DNA from: Regnicoccus_A sp014224355
GTDB lineage: Bacteria; Cyanobacteriota; Cyanobacteriia; PCC-6307; Cyanobiaceae
Length of the DNA stretch: 64,000 nt
Reading direction: 5' to 3'
Assembly (NCBI RefSeq): GCF_050920705.1
Contig: NZ_CP154799.1
Location: 806,001-870,000, forward strand
Notes under the pieces: model-generated
What the model saw: only the letters and a program-made list of their open reading frames with translations
The model's database searches: none
Told to the model about the DNA's origin: nothing
Translations under genes and position numbers: made by a program
Part shown: in pieces, positions 8,040 through 16,605 of the stretch
Numbering within the stretch: position 1 is the first letter of the stretch
Layout: every line of letters starts with the position of its first letter

Positions 8040-9878
8040 ATGCCTTCTGCCATTTCCCTCCAGGGCACTCCTGGTGATGACCTACTTGCACAATCTGGTC
8101 CCGGAGACTTTACGGGAACAGTTAATGCCTTTGAAGGAAACGACTCAGTCGCTCTTGGTGGCGATTACACCAGTTTATTCGTCGGCCTTGATGGCAACGA
8201 TGACATTCTGGTCGTAGGAAATACCGGAGCTCCAACTGCTTACTTCAGGACTTCCACTGTTAATGGTGGAGACGGCGACGACAACCTAGCCTTCTTCGCC
8301 AACGAGCTTTCGGGCAACCAAGTTTTTCTCGACAGAGGCAACGATCGCCTGCTGCTCAGCACTCGGCTGCCCTTTGTCAACCCTGGTTCTTCGATTGTCG
8401 GCAACACCTTTGAAGGTGGTGACGGAACTGATGCAATCATTGTAACCAATCTAGTCAACCAGTTCAATCAGAACCTCGTCGATTTGGGCGGGAACGGAGG
8501 GACACCCCTTGGTGCTTTCACTGATTTCCTGATTGATGGCTTGGTGGGTGGACAAGCCTTCCAAGATCTTATTGATCAAGGTCCGGTCGTGGAATATGCC
8601 TATGTGGCAGCCACAGAGGTGTTCCAGTCCACAATTCGTGGCTCCGATGGCGACGACATACTTTTCTTTGAATCGTTCACCGGAAGCCCTGATACCCTGA
8701 ACGGTCAGGATCTTGCCCTCAACAACTCTCTGGTCAACGGCAACAAGGGTCAAGATTTCATTGGAATTGCTCGCAATGTAGCCAACGATACGAGCATTCT
8801 TGGCGGTCAAGGCGATGACCAACTTCTTATCCTCTCTGGCACATTCAACGACAGCCGTATCAACGGCAACATGGGCGCTGACCTGCTCACCGTCCTAGAC
8901 ATCGAGATGAACCGCTCCACCGTCTTTGGTGGGCAAGCAGACGATGTGATCAATGTTGCGTCTGCCGTCATTGCAGCTTCGAAGATCAGTGGTGATCTTG
9001 GCAACGATAAAATTAATTTCGCTGCTGCCGTATCCACCAATACGACTCTTTCTGGTGGAGATGGCAACGACGAGATTGATGACTTCTCCAGCGCCATTTC
9101 CAATATTGGCAATAAATTAGAAGGTGGTGCTGGTAATGATACTCTTCGTCAAGCCGCCAATATTGCAGCGGGAACCTTTGGCGGGGGAGTCAACGGTACT
9201 TTCGACTTCGCTGCCACCTTCATTGGTGGTGAAGGCGCTGACAAGATGACGGGTGAACTCGATACCCAGCTTCTCGGCAGGAAGCAACTGAATGCTGGTG
9301 GAACTGACGTCCTTGGCGCCAGTTCAGACACCTTCCAGTTCGCCTTCGGTGATTCCGCCATTAATGGTAATGGTGTTGGTCGAGACATCATTACTGACTT
9401 CGACTCCAACGCTTCCCGTTATCTGGTCAACGGCACACCGTCGTTCAATTTCCCCACCAACCCATTCACTAACTTCGCCAATCCGACCAACGCCTTCCCG
9501 CTTGCCAACGAGCGTGAGCGTGATGTGATCGACCTCGTCGGCACCAACATCGTGATCAACGGTGCTGGCCTCTCAGGGGTCAACATCAATAATAATGGAC
9601 TTGTTATTGGCGGAGTCAGCAACCTTCAGAACTTTGTCGACGCCGGCGCTTCCCTTACCACCAGAGGCGCTGCCATCCTCTGGAATGAAGGAGATCTGTC
9701 TGCAGGCAATCTCATTGCCCCACGCTCGCAACTGTTCATCAGCGACGGCGACGGCTTGCTCACGTCCGCTGACCTCCTGATCCAGCTTGATCAAGTAGCT
9801 GTTGACGGCGGCGGGTTCAGTGCCGCCACGGGTGGACTTGTCATCCAGAACGGCAATATCACAGACATCCTCGTCTGA
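8040..9878 (+). CDS. RTX-like calcium-binding repeat protein, likely type I secretion cargo
   Basis: A 612-residue acidic, Gly/Asn/Asp-rich protein. It carries many degenerate RTX-like units (GGDGDDN, GSDGDDI, GGQGDDQ, GNMGADL, GGQADDV, GDLGNDK, GGDGNDE, GGAGNDT, GGEGADK), spread rather than in one tight tandem block. There is no Sec signal peptide. The C-terminus (GGGFSAATGGLVIQNGNITDILV) is the hydrophobic, small-residue type used as a type I secretion signal. It follows the exporter cassette directly, has its own candidate promoter and is closed by a strong terminator, so it is the obvious cargo. It probably forms a Ca-bound beta-roll at the cell surface. GC content looks lower than that of the flanking genes. 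Confidence 0.8.
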   Translation: MPSAISLQGTPGDDLLAQSGPGDFTGTVNAFEGNDSVALGGDYTSLFVGLDGNDDILVVGNTGAPTAYFRTSTVNGGDGDDNLAFFANELSGNQVFLDRGNDRLLLSTRLPFVNPGSSIVGNTFEGGDGTDAIIVTNLVNQFNQNLVDLGGNGGTPLGAFTDFLIDGLVGGQAFQDLIDQGPVVEYAYVAATEVFQSTIRGSDGDDILFFESFTGSPDTLNGQDLALNNSLVNGNKGQDFIGIARNVANDTSILGGQGDDQLLILSGTFNDSRINGNMGADLLTVLDIEMNRSTVFGGQADDVINVASAVIAASKISGDLGNDKINFAAAVSTNTTLSGGDGNDEIDDFSSAISNIGNKLEGGAGNDTLRQAANIAAGTFGGGVNGTFDFAATFIGGEGADKMTGELDTQLLGRKQLNAGGTDVLGASSDTFQFAFGDSAINGNGVGRDIITDFDSNASRYLVNGTPSFNFPTNPFTNFANPTNAFPLANERERDVIDLVGTNIVINGAGLSGVNINNNGLVIGGVSNLQNFVDAGASLTTRGAAILWNEGDLSAGNLIAPRSQLFISDGDGLLTSADLLIQLDQVAVDGGGFSAATGGLVIQNGNITDILV

Positions 9879-9911
9879 GCCCACCTCTGGCTTCAACATC
9901 CACATCCGTCT

Positions 9912-9939
9912 AGCCCCGCTGAACGCGGGGCTTTTTTTT
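9912..9939 (+). terminator. Rho-independent terminator after the RTX-like gene
   Basis: An 8-bp stem AGCCCCGC/GCGGGGCT with a 5-nt loop is followed directly by eight T residues. It lies 34 bp after the RTX-like stop and 24 bp before the next gene. Confidence 0.92.
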
Positions 9940-9962
9940 CCTTACCCAAGCCCACCGCGCCC

Positions 9963-11015
9963 ATGTCCGCTCCAACACCGCGAGTGCGCTTTCTTTGCCT
10001 GCCGGATCTCGACAAGCCGATCGGGGGCGCCAAGCAGCTCTACCGCCAGGTGGAGCTGCTGGTGGAGCTGGGCTGGGATGCTGCCGTGGTCACCGAGCAC
10101 GACGGTTTCCGGCCCACCTGGTTCACGAGCACGGCGCCCACCGCCAGCATCGATGCCTGCCGTGAGCGAGGCGATTTCGAGCCAGAGGCGGCGATCGTCG
10201 TGGTGCCGGAAACCTTCCTGGGCATCAATCTCGATCGTTATCACGGCGTCGATCTCAGCCGCCTGGCGAGGGTGCTGTTCAACCAGAACGCTTACTACAG
10301 CTATGTCAATAGTGGCGATCGTCCCCTGGAGCGGCTTGCCCGTTTCTACGATGCACCGGAGGTGCTGCAGATCCTCTGTGTCTCCGAGGACAGCCATCAG
10401 TTCCTGCGCCGTAATTTCGGCCTTGCCGATGGGCGCCTCAGCCGGATCGTCCACGGGATCGAACCGATCTTCCGGCCCGATGGCCCCAAGGCAAGGCGGA
10501 TGCTCTGGATGCCCCGCAAGAATCCCGAGCACGTGCGCGCCGTGCTGCTCGCCCTGCGTCGCGGCCAGATCAACCATCAGCAGGGCTGGGGGGCCTCGCC
10601 CCTGGGGGAGATGCCCCACTCCGCCCTGGCGGAGCAGCTGAATAGCGCCCGCCTGTTTCTCTCCTTCGGCCACCCGGAGGGTTTCGGCCTGCCGGTTGCC
10701 GAGGCCATGGCCGCGGGCTGCTATGTGGTGGGCTACAGCGGTGGTGGCGCCGACGAACTCTTCCGCCACGGCCTGGCCGAGCCGGTGCCTTTTGGGGATT
10801 GGAGCGGCTACGTCGCCTCGATCGAGCAGGCCCTGCGGGCCTTCGCCGAGTCTCCCCGCGAAACCGACCTGCGCCTCGAGAGGCAGTCGCTCGCAATCCG
10901 CAGCCTCTACAGCCGCGACCAGGAGGCGCGCTCGATCCAAACGGCGTGGGAGAGAATCCTGACGGCCTTCCACCACTGGCAGAGCAGCCGCGCCGGCTCC
11001 GCCTCTTCCGCATGA
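9963..11015 (+). CDS. Glycosyltransferase (GT-B, GT4-like)
   Basis: A 350-residue protein. The start has a GT-B nucleotide-fold opening (RVRFLCLPDLDKPIGGAKQLYRQVELLVELGWDAAVVT), and the C-terminal half has the GT4 donor motif 'LSFGHPEGFGLPVAEAMAAGCYVVGYSGGGADELF'. The central region is compact compared with typical GT4 enzymes. Its stop overlaps the ATG of the next glycosyltransferase (ATGA), so the two form a translationally coupled pair. They may glycosylate the neighbouring RTX-like surface protein or a polysaccharide; this is inference from position only. Confidence 0.8.
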   Translation: MSAPTPRVRFLCLPDLDKPIGGAKQLYRQVELLVELGWDAAVVTEHDGFRPTWFTSTAPTASIDACRERGDFEPEAAIVVVPETFLGINLDRYHGVDLSRLARVLFNQNAYYSYVNSGDRPLERLARFYDAPEVLQILCVSEDSHQFLRRNFGLADGRLSRIVHGIEPIFRPDGPKARRMLWMPRKNPEHVRAVLLALRRGQINHQQGWGASPLGEMPHSALAEQLNSARLFLSFGHPEGFGLPVAEAMAAGCYVVGYSGGGADELFRHGLAEPVPFGDWSGYVASIEQALRAFAESPRETDLRLERQSLAIRSLYSRDQEARSIQTAWERILTAFHHWQSSRAGSASSA

Positions 11016-12253
11016 ATCTTCTTTTCGTCCACCAGGGTTTTCCTGGGCAGTACGTCCATATCGTGCGCCAACTGGCCACCTCCGGCCAGCATCGGATCTA
11101 TGCCATCGGCATGGCGAAACGCCCGCCGGGCCTGCCCGAGAGCGTCAACTACCTGCCCTACGGCGTCCAGCGCGGCAACACCCCGGGCATCCATCCGCTG
11201 GCGATGGAAACCGAGAGCAAGTTGATCCGCGCCGAGGCGTGCGGCATAGTGGCCCATCGCCTGCGGGAGCAGGGCTTCCGCCCCGATCTGATCTGCGCAC
11301 ATCCTGGCTGGGGCGAAGCCCTCTTTCTCAAGGATATCTGGCCCGACTCTCCCCTGCTCACCTACCAGGAGTTCTTCTATCAACCCCACGGACTCGACTC
11401 CGACTTTGAACCGGATCAGCAAGGTGACAAGTCCTGGCTTGATGACGCCAAATTGCGGATGAAGACGGCCAATCTGCTGCTGAACCTCCAGGCCAGCGAC
11501 TGGTGCGTCACCCCCACCCAGTTTCAGCGCAGCACCTTTCCGCGCGAGTGGCAGTCGCGCATCAGCGTCATCCATGAAGGCATCAACACCACCACGGCGG
11601 CCCCCGACGAGGCCGTGGCGCCCCTGTGCTTGCCTGATGGCACCGAGATCCGCCGCGGCGAGCCGATCGTCACCTTCGTCAACCGTCGCCTGGAGCCCTA
11701 CCGGGGCTGTCACACTTTCCTGCGCGCCCTCCCCGAGCTGCAACGGCTGGCTCCGCAGGCGCGGGTGGTGATCGTGGGCGGCCAGCAGGGTGTGAGCTAC
11801 GGGCGGGAGGCACCGGGTGGCAGCTGGAAGGATGTTTTCCTGGCGGAGATCGAAGGGCGCTACGACCCCTCCAGGGTGCACTTCACCGACACCCTGCCCT
11901 ACGACGGTTTTCTGCAGCTGCTCAAGATCAGCTCGGTGCACGTCTACCTCACCTATCCCTTCGTGCTGAGCTGGAGCCTGCTCGAGGCGATGAGCTGCGG
12001 CTGCGCCGTGGTGGGCTCGGCCACCGCACCGGTGCAGGAGGTGATCCAGCACGGGCACAACGGCCTGCTGGTGGACTTTTTCTCCCCCAACGATCTGGCC
12101 ACCGCCGTGGCCGATCTGCTGGGCAACCGGGAGCAGGCTGCACGGCTCGGAGCCGCCGCCCGCGACCTGGTGCTGCGCCACTACCGGCTGGAGAGCTGCC
12201 TCGCCCACCATCTGGCATTGATGCAGCTGGTGGCGGCCAGGCGGTTGCCCTGA
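11012..12253 (+). CDS. Glycosyltransferase family 4
   Basis: The start is taken at ATG 11012, coupled by a 4-bp overlap to the upstream gene (413 residues, usual size for GT4). The N-terminal acceptor domain begins MNLLFVHQGFPGQYVHIVRQL. The donor domain includes 'FVNRRLEPYRGCHTFLRALPEL', 'VVIVGGQQGVSYG' and 'PFVLSWSLLEAMSCGCAVVGSATAPVQEVI'. The central 'HPGWGEALFLKDIWPDSPLLTYQEFFY' segment is typical of a GT4 subgroup found in exopolysaccharide loci. Acceptor and sugar are unknown. Confidence 0.87.
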   Translation: MNLLFVHQGFPGQYVHIVRQLATSGQHRIYAIGMAKRPPGLPESVNYLPYGVQRGNTPGIHPLAMETESKLIRAEACGIVAHRLREQGFRPDLICAHPGWGEALFLKDIWPDSPLLTYQEFFYQPHGLDSDFEPDQQGDKSWLDDAKLRMKTANLLLNLQASDWCVTPTQFQRSTFPREWQSRISVIHEGINTTTAAPDEAVAPLCLPDGTEIRRGEPIVTFVNRRLEPYRGCHTFLRALPELQRLAPQARVVIVGGQQGVSYGREAPGGSWKDVFLAEIEGRYDPSRVHFTDTLPYDGFLQLLKISSVHVYLTYPFVLSWSLLEAMSCGCAVVGSATAPVQEVIQHGHNGLLVDFFSPNDLATAVADLLGNREQAARLGAAARDLVLRHYRLESCLAHHLALMQLVAARRLP

Positions 12254-12257
12254 CAAG

Positions 12258-12280
12258 AAAAACCCCTCCCGAAGGAGGGG
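12258..12280 (-). terminator. Rho-independent terminator, minus strand
   Basis: CCCCTCC/GGAGGGG with a CGAA loop (12263-12280) has five A residues on its left side, so read on the minus strand the stem is followed by a U-tract. It serves the truncated minus-strand RTX-like gene that stops at 12336, not the plus-strand glycosyltransferase. Confidence 0.8.
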
Positions 12281-12335
12281 ACTGAGCGGAGATCAACATC
12301 CCGATAGAAATAGCTGCTGGATGGATAGCGAAGAA

Positions 12336-12514
12336 TCAGAAGCCAAATAAGTTATCCTGCGTGAAGCCATTCAACGCCGTAACAGTTGTAATATTATCGA
12401 ATGTAGCCAGCTTGATTCTATTGCCAAAATCTTGCCAGTTATTATCGCACCACATCTCGCCGCGATTGGTTGTGCTATTGAAGACAACCACAATCGCATC
12501 CACCTGCCCGGTGT
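12336..12514 (-). pseudogene. 3' remnant of a second RTX-like/secreted protein gene, decapitated by an IS
   Basis: The minus strand is open from the IS edge at 12514 to a TGA at 12336-12338 and encodes about 59 residues. They include DAIVVVFNSTTNRGEMW, a stretch ending RIKLATFDNITTVTAL, and the terminus GFTQDNLFGF. This is the C-terminal pattern of cyanobacterial haemolysin-type repeat proteins, whose last residues form the type I secretion signal. Codons and AT-content match the RTX-like gene at 8040. The rest of the gene is not found beyond the IS (14257 onward), so it was lost by insertion plus deletion. A matching terminator follows at 12258-12280. Confidence 0.6.
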
Positions 12515-14256
12515 CAACTACATAGGGCCTCCTGAGAAAGTAAAAACCAGCCTTCAGGCCAACAAAGTGGGGAAACCTGTCTCACCTCTGAGTGTTCCTC
12601 AGGCTGCAGCTGGTTGATTGCTCGGGAGACGCTCCTCGGCTCTTCGGATGGCTTCATTGCCGATCAGCAGCTGTAGCAAGAAGCCAATAAGGACAAAAAG
12701 AAGCTCCAGCAGCTTCTCGAGGTTCTTCACGAGTACAGCCAATGCAATGGCAGATCCTTGGGTGACGGCCAGCTTCTCACGAATCAGGCCCAATCCAAAC
12801 CGCCGCTTCCCCTGTCCGATTTTGCCTTCGACAGCATTCCGTTGACGCTGATCATCAAGAAACTGCTTCTTCTCCTCGGCCAGTAACTGTGGATCGCTCT
12901 TACGGCGACCGAGGCGCTGACCACTCAAGCGAATGCCATGACGCTGGCAGAAGGCTCGGTTGGCTCGCGTTCGATAAATCTGATCAGCACAGATCACCTT
13001 TGGATAGTGTCCATATCGGCGTCGATAAGCCCTTGCCTGAGCCTTCAGGTCTTCTCCTTCATTGTAGGGTCTATAACTCAGCCGATCCAGGAAGGTGAAC
13101 CCATCGCCAGTGACTGAGACAGAGATCTTAGCGCCAAACTCAACATTGCTTCTGGCCTTGCCACGTACAATGGGCCTGATGTGGGCTTGGTAGAGGCTCA
13201 CGATTCGATCAGGGATGCTTCTGCTGTCTGAGTGATAAAGAATCCTCTGCTGACGCACCAGTTCACTGACCACCAGCAGCTTGTGGTACCAATGCAGTCC
13301 TGCCGCCAGAAGGGAGCCACCACAAGCGATCAGGGCATCAATACTGGCCAGATTCCGCTCCAGATGGCCCAGCTGCTGCTGAATGGCCTTGCGGATCTTG
13401 GCAATGCGAGGTCGCTTCTTCTTGGCCACGGCGAGAAATTGCTGTCTGGCTTTCTTGCGATGTGTTCGCGGCTTATCGCCAAAGGATGCTCTGATCTGAG
13501 GATGCATCGCATCAATCAGCTTTTCCGTGACCGCCCTGGCCTCATTGAGCAGAGAGAGGTCCGTTGGGTATCGGATATCGGCTGGGACGCAGGTGGCGTC
13601 AATCAAAAGGGTGCCCTGGTTGGAAGATGCTTTGTCAGAGCCAGGCTGCGCGGGCTGATCACTGCTGGGCATACCACTGTCGTTATCATCCTCCTCATCG
13701 GCCTCGGATTCTGCGGTGCGAATGACGTTCAGGCCATGACGGACAATCCTTTCGTTGCAGTCGTTAACGACTGATTCCGGCAACCGCTTGCGAAAATAGA
13801 CCATCATCGATGGATCAAACGGGGCCGAATACTGGAAGGCCTCCAGACCGATGAAGAATTGCAGATAGGGATTTTCCTTGATCTGCTCCACCAGTTCTTC
13901 GTCGGTCAGGCCCAGGCGAGCCTTGATGATCAAAGCGCCGAGTGCCATTCGGAATGGCTTGGCGGGCGCTCCAAAGCCCTTGCAGAACTGCGACGCGTAG
14001 TCATCTTCCAGGTCTTCCCAGGGGATGAGTTCTGCGAGCTTGATCCAGCGGTTATCACCGGAGAGTTTACCGCCAAATGGCAGGAAGAAGTCCTCAAACG
14101 AGAGCTGATGACGAGGCTCGCGTCGATACATGTGGAAAACTCTGGGCAGCTTTTCGGCAGTAATGAGCCGATTTGCGTACATTCTACCGTCTAAAACTGA
14201 TCAGATCCACTGCGGTGCAAGCGGTTTGGCCTTTCTCAGGAGGCCCTATGTAGTTG
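12515..14256 (-). mobile_element. IS1182-like insertion sequence (IS5 superfamily)
   Basis: A 1742-bp element bounded by perfect 26-bp inverted repeats at 12515-12540 and 14231-14256 (inner core GGGCCTCCTGAGAAAG). It carries one transposase gene on the minus strand. The outermost 10 bp (CAACTACATA) are also inverted at both ends and could belong to the element or be part of its target preference. No direct target duplication is evident. The insertion removed the 5' part of an RTX-like gene. Confidence 0.8.
12599..14182 (-). CDS. IS1182-family transposase
   Basis: A 527-residue transposase. It has the N-terminal DUF772-type domain ('SFEDFFLPFGGKL', then 'PWEDLEDDYASQF', 'PAKPFRMALGALIIKARLGLTDEELVEQI', 'YLQFFIGLE') and a C-terminal DDE RNase-H-like half (LLIDATCVPADIRYPTDL, KVICADQIYRTRANRAFC, NAVEGKIGQGKRRFGLG), giving D, D and E candidates in order. 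It is full length and uninterrupted, so the element may still be active. Confidence 0.88.
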   Translation of the reverse strand: MYANRLITAEKLPRVFHMYRREPRHQLSFEDFFLPFGGKLSGDNRWIKLAELIPWEDLEDDYASQFCKGFGAPAKPFRMALGALIIKARLGLTDEELVEQIKENPYLQFFIGLEAFQYSAPFDPSMMVYFRKRLPESVVNDCNERIVRHGLNVIRTAESEADEEDDNDSGMPSSDQPAQPGSDKASSNQGTLLIDATCVPADIRYPTDLSLLNEARAVTEKLIDAMHPQIRASFGDKPRTHRKKARQQFLAVAKKKRPRIAKIRKAIQQQLGHLERNLASIDALIACGGSLLAAGLHWYHKLLVVSELVRQQRILYHSDSRSIPDRIVSLYQAHIRPIVRGKARSNVEFGAKISVSVTGDGFTFLDRLSYRPYNEGEDLKAQARAYRRRYGHYPKVICADQIYRTRANRAFCQRHGIRLSGQRLGRRKSDPQLLAEEKKQFLDDQRQRNAVEGKIGQGKRRFGLGLIREKLAVTQGSAIALAVLVKNLEKLLELLFVLIGFLLQLLIGNEAIRRAEERLPSNQPAAA

Positions 14257-14291
14257 CGCGGACCCGCCTACCTAATCGTCGCCGTGCAGGC

Positions 14292-14330
14292 AATCCAGAC
14301 GAATGACTTGACAAGTCAATCGTCTGGATT
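14292..14330. repeat. 39-bp quasi-perfect palindrome
   Basis: Two 19-nt arms (14292-14310 and 14312-14330) are inverted copies with a single mismatch and a one-base centre. The arm starts AATCCAGACGA. It would extrude as a long cruciform or hairpin. It lies just outside the IS1182-like element, in the debris between that IS and a related IS relic. It could be fused IS ends or a recombination scar. No T-tract follows it. Confidence 0.6.
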
Positions 14331-14425
14331 CATCGTGAAACAACGAGGTGCATATGCACTTCGCGGATGACAGCCCGTCATTCACCCCTGCTCACTCTCA
14401 AATCAGGGCAATCGGGCCTAGGGAT

Positions 14426-14616
14426 TTACACCACGCGAAGGGACGCCACCACATGAAACTCCTCGATTGATAGCTGCCCGTTATGGTGTTTCCGGTACAT
14501 CTGCAGAAAGCAGCAGTTGTAGGAATCGTCGATTGCTCTGGCCAAGGCCAGTTTACCGCCTTTTGATCACTGAGACCAGTTGTGCTGCAGTCGATCTGGC
14601 TTTTTCAGGAGTCCCC
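14426..14616 (-). pseudogene. Relic of a second, related IS1182-like element (transposase N-terminus and one end)
   Basis: On the minus strand the inverted-repeat-like end at 14600-14616 is followed by a reading frame with 'FLQMYRKHHNGQLSIEEFHV'. This aligns with the start of the intact transposase at 12599-14182 (VFHMYRREPRHQLSFEDFFL) but stops at TAA 14426-14428. The remainder of the element is gone. The interval 14257-14746 otherwise holds no gene I can recognise apart from the palindrome at 14292. Confidence 0.55.
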
Positions 14617-14746
14617 AAGCACGCAATAAGCATTTGGCAATCTTCTTCCTGGGCCAATCGCAATCCAGCAGCATCGTAAACAGAGCCATTATCGATTTAT
14701 TGATATCATGGAGCCAATCTTGGCCCACCCCAAGCATGATTAATGA

Positions 14747-15586
14747 TTACTCAATAACAAGTTGACTGGAATGCCCGAAAAGAATGCTATGGGGATTGAT
14801 CTCGGGTAGCAATAAATGATGTTTATGGTAAAGATAGCGGGATATGGATAAAGCATGTTCGTTTAGCTTGGTAAGCATTGAATCCGGATGAACGCGATAG
14901 TAGGCTAGGGTTTCAGGATAGTATTCAACCTTTTGGTCACTCAAGGCCAATGAAAGCCACACATCATAATCTTCCCAGCCATGTACCATCTCAACATCGT
15001 AGAAACCGATATCGAAGAATGCTGATCGCTTGAATAGTGCCATTGCATCTATATAATTAGATCTTAGTAGCCTGTTAAGACTAAATTCTTGATCAGATAT
15101 GTATCCAATGAACGCATTCGTTTCACCATCGTATTTTGCTATTCTGCAATAAACGGAAGCTGCTTGTGTTATCTCGAGGAAATGATATAATTTCGAAAGG
15201 CAGCTCGGCTCTATGGTGTTATCGGCATCTAAAATAAATATTGATCGACCACGAGCCAGGCGAATGCCCAAGTTTCTCGTATGTGATAAGCCAGAATTAG
15301 AAGTTTTATCTATAAGGATAAGGGCAATATCCTGATTGCAATCTAAAAATGACTTGACGATGTCTAATGAATTATCCGAAGATGCATCATTAACGATCAT
15401 AATTTCAATCGACAAGGAGGAATCAAACCTGATTGCCTCGACAACACTTTGGATGCAAGATAAAATATAGTTGTCATAGTTATACAAGCTAATAATCACG
15501 GAAATAGTAGTGTTATGTTGCTTCTCATAGGCTTTGGTTGTGGCGATAGTCCAGGGATGGCAATCAGCAAAGATAGCGAATGGCAT
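14747..15586 (-). CDS. Glycosyltransferase family 2 (GT-A)
   Basis: A 279-residue GT-A enzyme. N-terminal 'TISVIISLYNYDNYILSCIQSV' and 'IMIVNDASSDNS' form the nucleotide-binding strands, and 'IFILDADNTIEP' supplies the metal-binding DxD motif. 'HGWEDYDVWLSLAL' is the acceptor-side ED motif. It is the last gene of a minus-strand operon of four glycosyltransferases, 26 bp after the upstream stop. DNA is clearly AT-richer than most of the window, suggesting horizontal acquisition of the operon. Confidence 0.87.
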   Translation of the reverse strand: MPFAIFADCHPWTIATTKAYEKQHNTTISVIISLYNYDNYILSCIQSVVEAIRFDSSLSIEIMIVNDASSDNSLDIVKSFLDCNQDIALILIDKTSNSGLSHTRNLGIRLARGRSIFILDADNTIEPSCLSKLYHFLEITQAASVYCRIAKYDGETNAFIGYISDQEFSLNRLLRSNYIDAMALFKRSAFFDIGFYDVEMVHGWEDYDVWLSLALSDQKVEYYPETLAYYRVHPDSMLTKLNEHALSISRYLYHKHHLLLPEINPHSILFGHSSQLVIE

Positions 15587-15612
15587 TTTATTCGATCCTA
15601 GAGAGCTACGTC

Positions 15613-16605
15613 TTAATGATCCAAAGCTTTTGACTTGGAATCAATAAATCCCTCAAGGATCTTGGCGCGGAAAGCTCGATAATACGAATAATGTAAACAC
15701 TGAAGATAAGATTGGTTGTCCAGCAAGTTAGGGCCGGTTGGAAAAGTTCTAACCATAGTATCTAGCTGTGAGCAGGCGGCAACTATTGAATCGATATTCT
15801 GATTAATCTTTGGCCATTCAATATCCGCATGTTCCATCTGAAGTTGTCTTGGCAAGACTTTATCTTCTGGATAAAGCGAAAGAAAGGTCGAGGCCGACTG
15901 TCCTTGTTTATAGCAACGTTGGAGAAAGCTGTCAAGACTGATTTTTCGAATCATTGTATTTGTCGCCATTCTCCAGTAGACGACATGCAGCCCAGCTTTA
16001 TTAAGACGATAACCAAGTTCAATATCTTCAAAACCAAACTTAAAAACTGGATTAAAAACTCCATGAGAAAGAAGATACTTGCGCTTGCAGGAGGTTCTTC
16101 CTCCCCAAAAATAGGTATAATCTAGAAGCTCTGCCGAGATAAATTCAAAGGAAAATAAGTGAGCACCATTTGTAGTTACGAAATCCATTAACGGGTCATT
16201 GGCTAACTCTTTGGATAGATATGTATGACTCAGTATTGATATATTCTGATCAGGATAGCGTGCATGTGCAATCAGATGCTGTTCAAGCAAGTTTGGGCTT
16301 GATAAATCGTCATCATCGAGAAAAAGCACTATTGGAGCGGAAGCATGAAAAAGGCCATGATTCTTAGCTGAGGCTAGGCCAGAATTGGGCTGAAAAACGT
16401 ACTTAAAATCAACAACTGGCTTTAATAATCCAAGAAGTTGATGCGTTTCCGGGTTTGACCCATCATCAACAACTATAATTTCGTAATCGTCTTGAGCAAG
16501 AGTTTGGCAGGCCAGGCTAAGGATTGCTTTCGTGCATAGCTTTGGCCGATTATAGGTTGTTACGATAGCCGTAATCAGAGGAGTTGCTGCTATGATCATA
16601 ATCAA
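15613..16605 (-). CDS. Glycosyltransferase family 2 (GT-A)
   Basis: A 330-residue enzyme with 'PLITAIVTTYNRPKLCTKAILSL', 'IIVVDDGSNPETHQLL' and the DxD motif in 'VLFLDDDDLSSPNLLEQH'. 'FGFEDIELGYRLNKAGL' matches the downstream ED motif of family 2 enzymes. Its start overlaps the stop of the upstream gene by 4 bp (ATGA on the minus strand). Like its neighbours it is AT-rich. Likely role: transfer of one sugar in surface glycan synthesis; donor unknown. Confidence 0.87.
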   Translation of the reverse strand: MIMIIAATPLITAIVTTYNRPKLCTKAILSLACQTLAQDDYEIIVVDDGSNPETHQLLGLLKPVVDFKYVFQPNSGLASAKNHGLFHASAPIVLFLDDDDLSSPNLLEQHLIAHARYPDQNISILSHTYLSKELANDPLMDFVTTNGAHLFSFEFISAELLDYTYFWGGRTSCKRKYLLSHGVFNPVFKFGFEDIELGYRLNKAGLHVVYWRMATNTMIRKISLDSFLQRCYKQGQSASTFLSLYPEDKVLPRQLQMEHADIEWPKINQNIDSIVAACSQLDTMVRTFPTGPNLLDNQSYLQCLHYSYYRAFRAKILEGFIDSKSKALDH

